This document shows positions 1 through 12,079 of a DNA stretch of 64,000 bases, one piece after another. Position numbers and translations under genes: made by a program. The DNA is from Angiostrongylus vasorum (taxonomy: Eukaryota; Nematoda; Chromadorea; Rhabditida; Metastrongylidae). The stretch covers positions 310,001 through 374,000 of the forward strand of contig JADANN010000404.1 in NCBI GenBank assembly GCA_018806985.1, given 5' to 3'. Below the pieces are notes generated by a model that was not told the DNA's origin, searched no databases, and worked only from the letters and a program-made list of their open reading frames with translations. Positions within the stretch are counted from its first letter, which is position 1, and every line of letters begins with the position of its first letter.

Positions 1-918
1 TTACAACACAGTAATTGCTCAGAAAACAAACTGCAGACGAATATAAATGGAAATGTTTTCGTGACGGTAACAGAAGAATTTGTGATCGGCTTACATTGAC
101 CTTGATCTTGTGGTTGTTTTGCATACTCCATGGGATGCATTGGATCGTAGTGCAATGCGTTTCCTACAGTAAGTGCTTTTCCTGCGTGGTAGATATTCTG
201 AATAAGAAAAAGAAATATACTGGAGTAGCATTCTGTATCGTTTACCAGACGAAACGGATTGCGAAACTCCCTAAATAAGTGCTATTGAACAGCGATGGTG
301 AAACCCTAATAGTTTTGTGGAATAAATAAAATAGACAGTTTTCAATGCTTCACCTTTTTCGAGTTCAACAGACAACTGAGACGTGTGGATGTAATTTATA
401 GCGCGTTCTACCCCACGCATTCAATCGTGCGCTTTAGGAACGCACAACTATGACACCGTACTTTATTGCTGGATTGCCCATTCTCTCGATATTCACCGCA
501 TAAATTTCATTATATTGCTGTTCGTCTACTTTGGCTAGAATTCCTCAGGCTTAACTGGTAGTGAAAACGTGGTCTTTCTTTTTTTAAGCGCTGTTATTAC
601 GTTATTAAGTTTCAGCCGTTTTCCATCAAAAAAAAGATACAATGATGAAAGACTGTCTTCGTTTGCGTGCGAGGTGTTTAGTTTTCATGGAATATTTTTA
701 ATATTGCGATGAAAACACTTGTTCCACAAGAACTCCAATAGTAAGAAAAAAATGGCAGCAAAAATTATACTGCCTATGTTTGGTTGACGAACTGAAACAG
801 ATGCAGACGACGTGTGATTGATTTGAATGAGAACTAAGATCAAACAGTTTCTGAATGACAGTCTTACCTGTGCTTTTGAGACGGTGACGACAACTACCAG
901 AATTACCATAGTTAGCAT
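1..918 (-). CDS. 5' part of a secreted Cys-containing protein gene (unrecognised)
   Basis: Three in-phase exons are visible: 868-918, 95-197 and 30 down to the window edge, so the gene continues outside. Exon 1 encodes a 17-residue signal peptide (MLTMVILVVVVTVSKAQ) and ends at a GTAAGA donor in phase 0. Exon 2 starts after a strong acceptor (TCTTTTTCTTATTCAG), encodes 34 residues beginning NIYHAGKALTVGNALHYDP and ends at a GTAAGC donor in phase 1. Exon 3 follows a TATTCGTCTGCAG acceptor and reads FCFLSNYCVV, open to the edge. Phase agrees at both junctions. The family is not recognised; two cysteines in the last visible residues suggest a disulphide-bonded secreted domain. The start ATG (916-918) is the only in-frame Met before the hydrophobic run. 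Secretion is inferred from the leader. Confidence 0.6.
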
Positions 919-2900
919 ATCGATGCGAGTATGAATAGGCTTTTCACAGCTTACCCTGATGTGACGGATTATGTATCCTCATTAAACGTTCAACTCTTAT
1001 GACTCTTTCAAGCTCCGTCAACCGAAACTACGAAACGCAATTACGAACTTTTTGACATTCAGCGTACAGACTACTAAACGTAATAAAAAATGACGTTACA
1101 TATAGTCTTATTTAAGGATTAAGGAAAGTGCGTTTGCAAAAAAAACTCAAACGAATGACAATAATGATTCAGCTTATCGTCAGCCTTAAATCTCATCGTA
1201 GGTTTTTCCCTATTATCTAATCAGACCAATTCGGAGTCAATTTATTTCGCAGAATTCGACAAATGTTCTGTGAATGATAGAAATAGAAATGAGAAAGTAT
1301 TTCACACTTTTGTTTTCTCAAAAGTCAATAGGATTAAAGGACCGAAAGAAATATGTCGACAGACGTCATTACGATAGAAAATGTTTGCTATTGTAACGGT
1401 GAGAAACAAAGTTCACGGTGCTCATTGGCTTCGCTGATTGGTAATGTTCAATCACCGAGTCCAATATGCCCTCTAGTTCTTTCTTTCTTGGGATCATCAC
1501 TGATTCTGGGTTTCATCCACGCGATGATCATCACCATAATGAACAATCCCCCACACAATTCCATTTTTTTCTCTTGAAATCTTTTGCGTTTTTTTGATCA
1601 AACTGTGCTGTTTCCATAAAACATCCTTCAATGGCTCAAGCATGAAGAGAAGATCTTAGAGACTTTATATAATAACAGTTTCGTCCTATTAAAAAAATAT
1701 CCCAAAAACCTCTTGTGTCTTTCTGAAAAAAGCGCGTTTACTCCTCTTTCCTTTAATTTTTTTTAAGAAATGTTCTGTCCCATCATTAGTTACTATTACT
1801 TTTTGAAACCATCTCATAGCTTGTCGTTTAGATTTTCGGAATATTAAAACAATTGAGAATTGCTTGGATAGGACTAGTTTCTTCAATTGCTGAGAAGAAA
1901 ACACGGATGAACACATGCCGTTTAGAGAAATTCTTCGTGAAGTTCGATGTTTACCAAAAGAATTTGTGAAGAACGTGTCTTCAGAAAAATGGCCACCTGA
2001 AATTCACCTTGAACTTCACCGTTATCGACATGCCGAAAACACTTCAAGAGGTCGTTAAAGACGTTATAAAATTCAACTGTTGTTTCAAACAATAAAATGT
2101 CCTAAAAAAGAAGAATATAATGAAGGAGAAGATATGGGAAATATGGGAAGAAAACTGGTGAAGGAAAGTGTGCACTAAAAACCAAAGTGTGAAGAGTTGA
2201 AGTAAAGAGAGTAAAACGAGTTTAAAGGCTAAAACGACAAGTGAATATCACTGGAACGTGTTAGGCACCATTGCTTCACTTTAGCGAATAAGCCACGTCT
2301 ACCGACTAAATATTTCTAGGTCGTTCGTCATCGCTCTTTTTCATTCGTTAATGGGAAATTGAAAAAACAGTAAACTATGATACAAAGTTCTTTTCCCGGA
2401 ACGCAAATTTTCGACTAGCATGCAATACATGGACGAGAGTTGAAGAGCACAACGGACGGTAGAACACAAAGAATCGGCTCTCCGAGTGGCAAGTGAATTG
2501 CAGTAGTTGAGGCCGATTTCAACACAGTTTTTATAGGATCTTGAGATATTCAGAACTCCAGAAAGGAACCAACGCTAGAAATTGCAAGGATTTAGATGCT
2601 CGAGTGCAAAGTGAACATTTCTGAATATGGACTTTCCACATTTTTTGTAGTTTACATATGGATTCCGTGCTGTTGTCACAGAAAATGGATTGCGGACGTT
2701 CTCTTTATGATGTGAGTTATTTATCTTTTTGAACAAGTTATTTGCATAACTCCTGTTATTCATGTACGAAAACAGCATTTTTTGAGGAGATTTGCTCCTT
2801 CAAACCAATTCTGTCTGTTGACGTAGACGGGAGCGAATTTATTTCATTCGTCAATTTCGTTGTTCTCCTAAAACAATCCAGACTTGAAGGAGAGAATTTG
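919..2900. other. No firm gene; weak 38-residue ORF only
   Basis: AT-rich sequence upstream of the left-edge gene. The only item of note is a minus-strand ORF at 1448-1564, described separately. No repeat family recognised elsewhere in the window was seen here. Confidence 0.5.
1448..1564 (-). CDS. Possible 38-residue secreted peptide
   Basis: An ATG-started ORF of 38 codons. The first 16 residues (MELCGGLFIMVMIIAW) look like a signal peptide and the rest is charged and polar, ending GHIGLGD before TGA. No poly(A) signal, dibasic repeats or neighbouring exon was found, and the length is short enough for chance. Listed as a candidate only. Confidence 0.2.
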   Translation of the reverse strand: MELCGGLFIMVMIIAWMKPRISDDPKKERTRGHIGLGD

Positions 2901-2908
2901 GAACAAGC

Positions 2909-3118
2909 ATGTTTTCCAATTTAAGCCTGGTAAAAACTTTACTCCTACTCCCACACTTAGCTGCATGCATATGCATGTCTTCTTCTCTCTTTAGAGTAGA
3001 AAGAAAGACTGAACGTTTTTCGGATTACTTACCAAATTGTCTTCAAAGAACGCTAGAAGAACATGGCGGAGATAACGGACTATTCAAAAAAACCATTGTG
3101 ATCGTCTGTACAGTATAA
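2909..3118 (+). CDS. Possible secreted 69-residue protein
   Basis: An ATG-started ORF of 69 codons ending in TAA. The N-terminus (MFSNLSLVKTLLLLPHLAAC) is a plausible signal peptide; the rest is charged (RVERKTERFSDYLPNC and on). A perfect-looking acceptor (CTTCTTCTCTCTTTAG) lies inside it before the charged half, so the second half could instead be an exon of another gene. No AATAAA was found close behind. Family not recognised. Confidence 0.3.
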   Translation: MFSNLSLVKTLLLLPHLAACICMSSSLFRVERKTERFSDYLPNCLQRTLEEHGGDNGLFKKTIVIVCTV

Positions 3119-4117
3119 AAGCTCTTATAATAATTGAAATGACTCAAATTTACCTGCTCGGAAACAAAGACCGCTTTCAAAACTAAACTAAAATATCGCA
3201 ACTGGTACTGAGCTCCACTAATTTGAATAAGAAAAGCTTAAATTCCACAAAGCTTTTCCTTGGGAACCACAGGTTTTTCCACTCTACCATGATAATGATC
3301 TGGTACTCTTAAACCTAAAATGCATTTTTCTGCTCTTTCTTTTTTTCGTTTAAGTTTGACTTGTGAAAACAAAGCAATTCGACAAGCTGGATTTCTCCGG
3401 TACGGTCATGATGATTTCCTTCCATGTTTGGTGCTCGTTGTAAGTGGCTATGATTTTTTGGGTAGAAATATTCAAAAATTTACATTGCGTCAGTTTGCCT
3501 GAATATTTGCCTTAGAAGATCGAAATTGCGAAAATATAATGTAAAAAAGTTACACTCACAATTAAGGAGATGGAACAAAAAAAATATTTCATGAAATTAT
3601 AATCCTATCAGTTTCTGAAATGCTCCACATTTTGAGAAACCACTATCAGTCGAAGTGGAGAAACTAATTGTGGACGTTGTCAAAGACGTTTTGAACGTTT
3701 TGTGCATCGAAGAAGCTTGCATTACATGGGCACTCTGTTTCACTGACACTTTACAGTAGCAATTATCCGTATTGTACAGCAAATGCATAATTTTATTTTT
3801 CGAGAAATTCATATCCCAAAAATATATCTACGTAGGGCAATTGATGCTCCTATTGCTCTAAAATGAAAATTGTTCGTGAGATTTGAATGAAGAGACGTCA
3901 GACCACTCCTATATTCCTTTACGTCAGAAAGAACCTCGCAAGGCTATGAGATTTGACGCAGGAACACTTGAATTGATGAAAAAATGCTACGATGAGAATT
4001 TATGGTGTAATATATGTTTATTTAATAGAGTACATAAAATTTTCGGTGAAAGAACACGTTGAGCAAAAACAATGAAAAACATAATACTTTAAATGATCCA
4101 TAACAAGCAGTGTTGCA

Positions 4118-4123
4118 TTTATT
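4118..4123 (-). other. Poly(A) signal AATAAA
   Basis: AATAAA on the minus strand, 18 bases beyond the stop codon of the 4141-4353 ORF; the spacing is typical for a compact nematode 3' end. Confidence 0.4.
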
Positions 4124-4140
4124 TTTTTAAGAACTGAGAG

Positions 4141-4353
4141 CTAGCAGTTCATAGCATGGATAGTGGTTTGCCACCGTCGGTGCTTTGCTGCTTTAGCTGT
4201 AGTACACCGTTCTCGATTGGATGCGCTGGTCGAGGATGTTCCGTGGAGCACTGGAATGTTATGAGTCAAGTTTTCCACTAGAATTCCTTCATCTGACTTC
4301 TTTCCTTGTATTAATGTTGTTATTATGAGAAGGATTAAGCAGATAATGTTCAA
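4141..4353 (-). CDS. Small putative secreted protein with trans-splice acceptor and poly(A) signal
   Basis: A single-exon ORF of 70 codons. It begins with a leader of about 17 residues (MNIICLILLIITTLIQG) and continues as a polar chain with cysteines near RERC and at the last residue. A TTTCCCGCAG acceptor ends at 4367, 13 bases before the ATG, which fits spliced-leader addition. AATAAA lies 18 bases after the stop (4118-4123). The acceptor and 5' UTR fall in the tail of a SINE-A fragment, so the transcript start seems to have been supplied by that element. Function unknown. The short hydrophobic start could be chance, but a leader, an acceptor and a poly(A) signal together support a gene. 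Confidence 0.42.
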   Translation of the reverse strand: MNIICLILLIITTLIQGKKSDEGILVENLTHNIPVLHGTSSTSASNRERCTTAKAAKHRRWQTTIHAMNC

Positions 4354-4366
4354 TGTTAATCAATCT

Positions 4367-4475
4367 CTGCGGGAAATGCTGTGCATTCGACTCCATTAAG
4401 CATCATAAAGGTGATTGAGTGCATATCTCGAATATACAATGGCTTACGGAGGCCGACCGATCTATCAAGTCAGTG
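4367..4475 (-). repeat. SINE-A 3' fragment
   Basis: Read on the minus strand this matches the 3' half of the SINE copy at 12781-13067: the stretch from the ATCGGTAGGCC-like segment through GCATTCAATCACC to the GGGATTGATCAACGCC-like tail. The tRNA-like head is missing. Confidence 0.6.
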
Positions 4476-4479
4476 TTTT

Positions 4480-4830
4480 TATTTTCCAGTAGACGTATGA
4501 TGCTACTTTTAGATCCCAGAAATATGGAAATTTTGATTAGCCCAGGGTGAGGATTCGAACCTAAGAACACGTACTGAACGTGTTGCAGTGTACTCTAAAC
4601 AATGCTTCAAAAACGCTTCGTTGTTATCCTTGTTTCTATTAACACCATGAGCATATTCGTCGCTATCGAAACAATTGTTTAAAACGTAAATTTAGAGAGT
4701 AGGCTTGTCAAAGTTCTTCTGTGTTATGAAAGACGATTGGTAACTGTAGCGTGTTGAAAAACGAGTGAAAACTTCATTGACTCTCAAGTTGGACATAAAT
4801 GGATGGTGCAGAGGATTACCACTACACCAT
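4480..4830 (-). repeat. tRNA-like SINE fragment (second family)
   Basis: On the minus strand a box-A-like segment (TGGTGTAGTGGTAATC, near 4825) and a box-B-like segment (AGGTTCGAATCC, near 4555) are present, followed by a unique tail. Part of the same tail recurs at 7130-7200. The spacing between the boxes is far larger than in a tRNA, so this is a degraded or composite element, not a tRNA gene. Confidence 0.35.
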
Positions 4831-4839
4831 TACCACCTT

Positions 4840-7800
4840 CATCTACATAGCTGACTACAATAGCGAACAGCTTTCTTTGAGTTTCATAGGCAAAAACGTT
4901 TTCTGGTCCCTCAAATTCAACCTGAACCACGAGAAACAACCTGGAAACATTCTATAGTCGCCATAGGTACGTAAATACTTTGCAGAGCTTTGGAGGAAAT
5001 TAGAAGAAGCGCTCTTAATTTCCGTTGTGGATCTTTACGATAATGTGAGACGAAAAGTAAGTAGTAAATAGAAACCGACTATTACTCATTGATGATAGTC
5101 TGTTGTACTTTTCCAGTTTTGTATTCCTAAAAGTTATTCTAGAAAGATGAAATATGGAAAAAACAGGAGTTTTGAGCACATTTTAGACGAATACGTTTAA
5201 AAAACAAATAGTAGAGACAAACTTTGTAAAGGCGATAAAAAATTTGTACCCTAACGAAAACAAAAAAAAGCTGCACTTCTCACGTATACAACACAAGGTC
5301 GTTTTTCTACGGGCGACACAAATGCTCAATGAAGCATTCTCGGGAGACTTTTGTATTCTGTCATCAACTTATTTGCAGCAATTCAAAAACTGTTGGAAAA
5401 GGTGTTAAGAATTGTTATTTGACTGGATCATAAGAGAGTTTATTAAGTTGTGTTTTATGGCGTTCCTCACAATTCAAAAAAAAACCATGCTATTGAATGA
5501 GTTGAAAATTTCATTAACTGAATATTATGGAACTGTAACGAGTATCCTCCAAAAAAAAACAAGGATACTTATTTTAGAAATGGAGCTGTCCATGTGAAGT
5601 AAATGAGTACGTTCAAGTCCAACACAGATATTTGCGAAACAAGTGAGCCTAAACCCCGTCAAGAACGCGGCCACACCACGATTCCTGTAGCAGAGTAAAA
5701 GGCCTGTTGATACGTGAACAAAGTCTCATACACTGACGGAATCCAGGAGTAGCTTCGATAGAAGCTGACCATCGATTTATCACCATCTATTTAAGAATTA
5801 CGAAAGCAAAAAGGGCCATCTGTCATACAAGAGAATAATCCTAAATTCGGCGCTCTTCATGAAAACAGAAGACGAAGATTATCCGAAGCAGATCACCTAG
5901 TTAAATTAGTATACTGAATTTGAAATTTCTTCGTTAATTCTCACGTACTCAAATTATAATAGCAAATGAGATCTCATCATGAAACATTTCTGATGACAAT
6001 TTTATCGTGCACTTTCCGCTCAATAGCTTCTTTTTCACCACATTCCGTTCATGTCCCTTCATCTAACCGCTTTCAAATTGGCTGGCAGACGTCAAAAAAA
6101 TATTAATATCATCAATATTTACTCTCCAACGTCTATGTCATCTTGTCCTTTTACAAAGATACGGAAGCGCTCATCCTATGTGAACAGCAGACTTTAGTCA
6201 GCAAGTAAAACATCACTTGTAAATTTGAAAGGGAGCAGTGTTGGAAAACGTCTGCTCAAAAAGGAATATTTCTGAAGCAAACCTTCTTTCATTCCAAAAA
6301 AACAGTTGTTCGTTGTTATTTGTTAAACTAATTTTTATTTAATGTTAGGAATGCTGGAACGACACGTCATCAATTAGCGAACACGATATGCTTGATAACC
6401 TGTAATATACACGAGAATATAATTTTTGCCAAGTGTGACAAGTCCTAGTAACACCAATTTCCAATTTGTTCTATTTCTTAAAACGCCCGATTTTCGACTT
6501 GACAGCTGGACTATAAGCTTGTACTTCGCCAAAATGGTGAAATCCTTGTGAAAATGCCTAGTTTTCCACAAAGCGCTTCGGGCATAGAAAAATTTTGTTG
6601 CATAAAAGTTTTATATAAATTACTAACTCTAGATAAGATGTTTTCATAGAACACATTTGTTACAATATTTGTGTTGGATGACCCATGACTTTGGTAAAAG
6701 AGATGTAACAAATAAACTCCGTGAAGAATCTGAAGAGTAGGCACTGAAATGAATGCATACCATCATCAAAGCATACTTCACAAGATTTTAATAACGCTGC
6801 ACCCGAGCTCATAGAATCCATTTTCCATTAGACGAGATTAAGCAGTGACGGTGAGTTATACACGTATGGGCGTAGAGGCAGTTTTACTGAGATCGTAACC
6901 TTTCAGGTGGGAATTCAATAGACCAACTTTCTGTTAACCATGGCAAAAGCAGATGATGCAAGAATAGAAAAACGACTGTGGAGAAGGAAAATTCGCTGAA
7001 ACATAAGCCATTAAAAAACTAAAATACGCGTGAGCAACCCTGTGACACCTAGACACAATATACAATATTTACAACGACTTTTGGTGGCACCGATGTACTA
7101 AGTCTGTGTTGTTGTCCTCTTATCGAAGTCTTCTAATAAATTGCATCCTGGAGATATGGAGGGCTTAATGAGCCCAGGATACGGTATAGAACCATGGTGG
7201 AAATATTTGACAATTAGAAATTGCAGAGTTCTTCTACAGAGTATCTTTCCCTTATGGTTACTAAGCTTGTTTTAACACATGTTCTCGCTCTTGCATCGGT
7301 CTAAAACACTTACGCACAGTTCCCAAAAAAAAACTCGGATAATCTTCTTGCTTAACTCGAAGGCAGTGTCACAGAGAAAATTTCAAAAAAGATAGTACGT
7401 AACCTAAAATATTCTGTTAACATCATAGGCTTCATTTCTTTGACTAGTGACTCTTTCACCTTGGTTTTCGGCTTTGGTGAACAACAATCAAATAATGAAG
7501 TACTTCTCAACCATTCCATTCCAATGCTAGATATGTTTTTTGCTTACAAAGATTAAAATATCTTGACAAGTGATTGACTTACTGCACTAATTGAATAAAT
7601 CGATGAGACTGCATCACCCGCGTAGTAATGGCTCCATGCCATTCCACCCATTTCATTCATAATATTTCCTAAAAAAATTTAAAAAGTTGGAGTTAAAAAA
7701 GCACGCAAATTCACGGCCATCAAAATTTTGAACAGGTCCTTCAAGGGTTTTTTAAGGAACAAAGTATAGGTAGTCATGAGAATTCTTGAAGTCATTCGAA

Positions 7801-7940
7801 AAAAGCCCATTTCACTGCGAAATTATTTGAAATAAAATAGTAGTGTCGAAAAGACTTTTCTATTCATGCACTTCAACAGCAACTGACCCACGCATCTTCT
7901 TCACAAGAGGGAAAAACCTGCCAGCTAGCCGCGGGAAACG
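4840..7940. other. About 3.1 kb with no supported gene
   Basis: AT-rich sequence with only short open frames. A minus-strand frame at 6511-6744 follows an ATTCATTTCAG acceptor but no upstream exon joins it through an intron of normal length. A fragment of the 4480-4830 repeat occurs at about 7130-7200. Confidence 0.5.
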
Positions 7941-8334
7941 TGGCGCCTTCCTATGTGGCGCAATTATCGTGTGCTAAAAGAGACCTTACGATTCCCTGAG
8001 AAGCAAATGGATATAGGGGATGGATTCCATGTTTCTGCAGCATTTGGCAAATGTCTTCTCTGTCTATAGGTACGTATCCGGGCATGCGTGCGTGGGTGTG
8101 TTCTTTGTGGGAATTGTATTCTACGAGTAAATTCGACCAAAACCCTGCAACTAACTGAGTGGAAAGGATATTGGAGGTGTTTAGAAGCTGCCTAGAGCAG
8201 CTAGGCTTCTTATCTGCCATAATAGAGACTGGCAAGCTATAAATTAGTCTATCGAGAAAATATGTTCAGAGCTCAGCAAGCTATATGTGGGTGACAAATG
8301 CTAACAACTTACATCTGAGTTCTCGATACAAGAC

Positions 8335-11300
8335 TTGATAATGCAGCTAAGAAGGGTAAAGTACGACCTCGTCGGACAGGCCGAGACGATAAGACACCTC
8401 CCACTCCACGCCGTCTACGGCAAAGGCAGAGAACTGTTCCTTGAAGCATTCGGCCACAGAGGAGTCGGCGGTGTAGGCGTTCTCGTCAACAGCAGTTTGG
8501 GCATGAAAATTGATTCATTCGAAAAACTATCACCCCGACTCAGACGTTAACGACTGAAGAGATCTGGATCAATATCGGCTTCGACAATCTTCGTCGTTTA
8601 CGCGCCGACATCAAACTCTAACAAAGAAGAAGTCGACGTATTGTGATATTGGAGAAGTTCCACAGTGAAGACCACGCATTCCTCAAGGTTATCACTGCAG
8701 ATTTTAACGCTTTTATTGGGCCCAGAAGAACGTCTAAAGAACGTCACATTGGGAGAGAAGGGGTTGGAATAAAACGAAAAGGATGAGCGCTCTCTAAATT
8801 TATAAAGACGACTAGCACCATTCGCGGTAACTCGCAATTCCAGAAGACCCACTCCGAACGCTGGTCGTACCAGCCTCTAAATGAAGAGTACCATAACGAA
8901 ATAGACTACATCGCAGTAAACCTAACGTTATGTCTAACCAACGTCGTTGTCTTCCCAAAATCCTACACGGAATCCGACCATTGTCTCCTTGGTGCAAAAA
9001 AAATCATTTTTCGTGAAAAGAATAAAAAACCTCCAAATTCAAAAAACGAAGTCCCAAAACCACAGTAAATTGGGATTTATTAAGCTCGTTATGAATCTGT
9101 TGGAAAAATCTTGCTGACATCTAAAAGGAATACGATCGGCTCATTCAACATCTTTACGTTAGCGCTGTGAAGGCTGAAAGTTCGAAAATGTCCAAGAGAC
9201 ATCCATTTTCAGAACCATTTGAATTGATACGTCAGAGTGGAAGCGCGAGAGCTGCAAGCAAACGCCAACTCACGTCCGAACTTACAAAAGAATGCGGACA
9301 GCCGATAAAAGAATACCTTAAACACAGAACAGAAACAGTTACGGTGGCAACTGCAGAGGGATGGAAGAAGCAATTGCAAAGCCCACCGAAGCGTTGGATG
9401 TTACAAAAATCAAGATGATTGCATTCGCACGCCGAGACGGAAAAGTTACAGCTTCCAGAAAGGCTATAGAGAAAATCATTCACGATTACTACGCAGATCT
9501 CTTCAATTGCCACATCATCTTGCCTTCGTATGAAACAAAGGAGGATAGGTCTGTAGTCGTACCGTGCTCCTGAAGAATCGAAAAATACCTGGTCAGGAAG
9601 AAACAAGACCTGTACATCTGAAGAACCACCGGAAAGTCCACATCAACACAGTGGTCCTGCTCTTCATGCGTTACCTGTCGGAACGCAGGGTTCCTACTCA
9701 ACGAAAGAGCAGCAAAACCGTATTGTTGTTTAAGAAGGGTGACCTCAAAGATATCGGCAACTATCGCTCAATCTGTTTGCTACTTGTCGTTAACAAATTT
9801 TTCACTTGAGTCATCCTAAACAGGGTTGACAGAATACTGAACGAAGGACAGCCATGTGAGCAAGCGGGGGTTTCGAAAACGATTCAGCACGGTAGACCAC
9901 ATCAACACAATAACAACATTCATTGAATTATCGCAGCGTACAACAGATCGCTCTGCCTCATTTTCTTCGATTGAAGGGAAGGCTATTCACTAAGATGAAA
10001 TAGAAGCAGTCGTGAAAGCACTGTACACCCTGGACATCCGTGTTCAGTATGCAAAATTCTTCCTGAGCTATACAAAAATTTCGCAGCCAAAATATCATTG
10101 TTCTGTAAAGCTATTAAAATCGACGTTAAAAGAGGAGTTGGACACGGCGACACCATGTTCACAAGTATTTACTGCCACTCTCCAGAATGACATGCGAGCA
10201 TTTGAGCGGAATAACGTGGGAGTGGAAGTCGGTGGTAGTCATTTATACCATCTTCGCTTTAGTAATTATGTCATTCTTATAACATCATGCATTAGCCGTG
10301 CGAAGCGGACCTTGATATCGCTTGTGGAGAGATTGGTCGTCGATAAATCATACGCAAATGGTGCTCATGAAGAAAGGATTGGTTTCGTATGCCTCATTAG
10401 CACCCAACCGAACAAACATCTCGAATGTTTCAAAACAGACATTCCTTTAACCTCGGTATCAACAATCAGTATGTATTCTTTTTCTGATAAGCCTACACGG
10501 GGTTGACATATAATCTTTATTCGGCTAACGTTTCGACATCTGAGTCTTCATCAGAGTCCATAATCCGAGTCGATGGTGTCCACAATTGTTCGTCTTCTCG
10601 ATACGGCGTCTTCGTCTTCGTATCGAGCCGGATCTTCCTCAGTAGAGCATCTCTCGAATGCGGCATATTTCACCTGCCGATCCACTCTGTATAAAAGAGC
10701 ATAGCTGTGCAAACAGAATAATACCAACCTCGTGTAAGCTTACCAAAGAAAGAATACACATCTCCTAGTGCTCTATCTACGTTTATCCGGGTAGGGAATT
10801 AACATGAAGAGCGACTTAGCTCTAGAGTTCAGCAGGAGGAAGCGAGGAGCTTGGGGGAGCCTTCAAGAGCATTGAGGATCCAGCGATGTGCAGAAATAAC
10901 AACGAACTCAGTGGCCGCCTTTCCGATTCCACGATTCTTCCCACCTTAACCTTTGCATCGGAAGCCTGGTAGCTGCGTAAGCAAGATGAAACATCACTCA
11001 GTGGTACGGAACGTGTAGTCGAAAGAACGATGCTGAGAGCCCTTTGTTTCACGTGAGGGAAAGGATCCAAGGCTCAGATCTGCGTCGACGATCAAAAAAA
11101 TAGAGATTGTTGTAAACTCTATACGCCATACTGTCGAAGATAAAGGGCGTTGGAAACATAAAGAATCTGAGCGACAACGGATTTACACGAGCCGTTAGCG
11201 ATTGGATTCCTCGGGATGCCAAAAGCACAGCGGGTAAACCAGCGACACCGTAGTCAGAGTTCTTCAAGAAAGCCCTAGAAGAAAGACATGATGCTCGATG

Positions 11301-11420
11301 AGTTCCTAGAACAAACAGAACCCACTGAACTACTCCTGCGTACGATAGGGAGTATTGGAAGGTTTAAGGTTGCCCACTCGAGTCACTGGACGATCAAAGC
11401 GATGGCAGGCGATACAGATA
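8335..11420 (+). pseudogene. Endonuclease-reverse transcriptase of RTE element, broken
   Basis: The protein can be followed only by changing frame. Segments are open at about 8335-8550, 9167-9418, 9361-9573, 9564-9809 and 10012-10486, and further stretches are visible downstream of the inserted element around 10790-10900. The conserved palm aspartates are gone and the ORF is split by an insertion at about 10470-10765, so no active enzyme can be made. Antisense frames over this stretch are shadows. Confidence 0.8.
10470..10765. mobile_element. Palindromic element (Penelope-terminal-like) inserted in the RTE copy
   Basis: The two ends are inverted copies: the left end reads TATTCTTTTTCTGATAAGCC and on to TTCGGCTAACGTTTCGAC; the right end, reverse-complemented, gives the matching GTAAGCTTACACGAGGTTGG. 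RTE coding sequence is interrupted at the left edge and resumes on the right (IYVYPGRELNM), so this inserted after the RTE did. Related copies lie at 12080-12550 and 15104-15700. Confidence 0.65.
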
Positions 11421-11434
11421 AAAGGAATTAATAA

Positions 11435-12075
11435 TGAACCAAAGCACGCTGCTCACCTTCCCATGTTCGAAATGGTCGACTTTTTGAAGCCGATTTCGGT
11501 CGGACAGTACGATTAGCTCCTCTCATTACAGATGACTTCAATGGAAGTCTGTAATGTCAGGATATTACCTACAACTACAATGCAATAGTTGTACTGGATG
11601 AAGAAACAGTAAACATAACTTTTTGGCTCTTCACTAGTTTCCGATTTCTTCGCCTTGCTCAGAATCTAAAAGAGAATTTTCTTTTTTTCTACAAAATTGC
11701 CTTAAGTGCCAACAACCTCTACATTATCGACTGGATCAAGATAATGCATCTCATTTTCGCGCACTCCCTCTGCGACAGCAGTATCATTCGAACTTACAAG
11801 GAACTCATCGACTTGCCTCTTTGACGACTTTTGTGAGTCTGAAATTTTAAAGGGTTTACGTCAATATGAAGAAAGAACACGTTGCGATTGCATAAAGAGA
11901 TATCTTTAATTGATTAAGAACAATTATTTTACCATTTCTTTCTTCTTTGACAGAGACAAACAATTTTTCCTCAATTCGCCTTATCCTGCAACATTTTCTG
12001 CACCTCTAATTATAGATATTTTTTAGACCGACAGTGATCTTACCTCGATATTAGTGGTTCTTGGGTTATTGCCTA
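11435..12075. other. Spacer, nothing recognised
   Basis: About 640 bases between the RTE 3' end and the next palindrome. No exon-like stretch or known repeat was recognised. Confidence 0.5.
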
Positions 12076-12079
12076 GTAC

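Larger units (their letters stand above)
8290..11430 (+). mobile_element. RTE-type LINE, nearly full length, dead
   Basis: A non-LTR retrotransposon copy with an apurinic-like endonuclease followed by reverse transcriptase. Endonuclease landmarks are GVGGVGVLVNSS (about 8460-8495) and FVVYAPTSNSN (about 8597). RT landmarks are KKGDLKDIGNYRSICLL (about 9735) and the palm segment HLRFSNYVILIT (about 10250), where the catalytic FADD box reads FSNY. The C-terminal part resumes at 10766 after an inserted palindrome and runs to about 11430. Many stops and frame changes show it is old. RTE elements of this kind are abundant in hookworm genomes (family knowledge). Confidence 0.85.

Noticed and set aside
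6511..6830. Two-exon minus-strand gene (start MDSMSSGAALLKSCE plus a downstream frame)
   Set aside because: The only intron joining them would be about 33 bases and the phase gives two competing frames.
9232..9606. 124-codon minus-strand frame
   Set aside because: It is antisense to the endonuclease-RT linker of the dead RTE copy.
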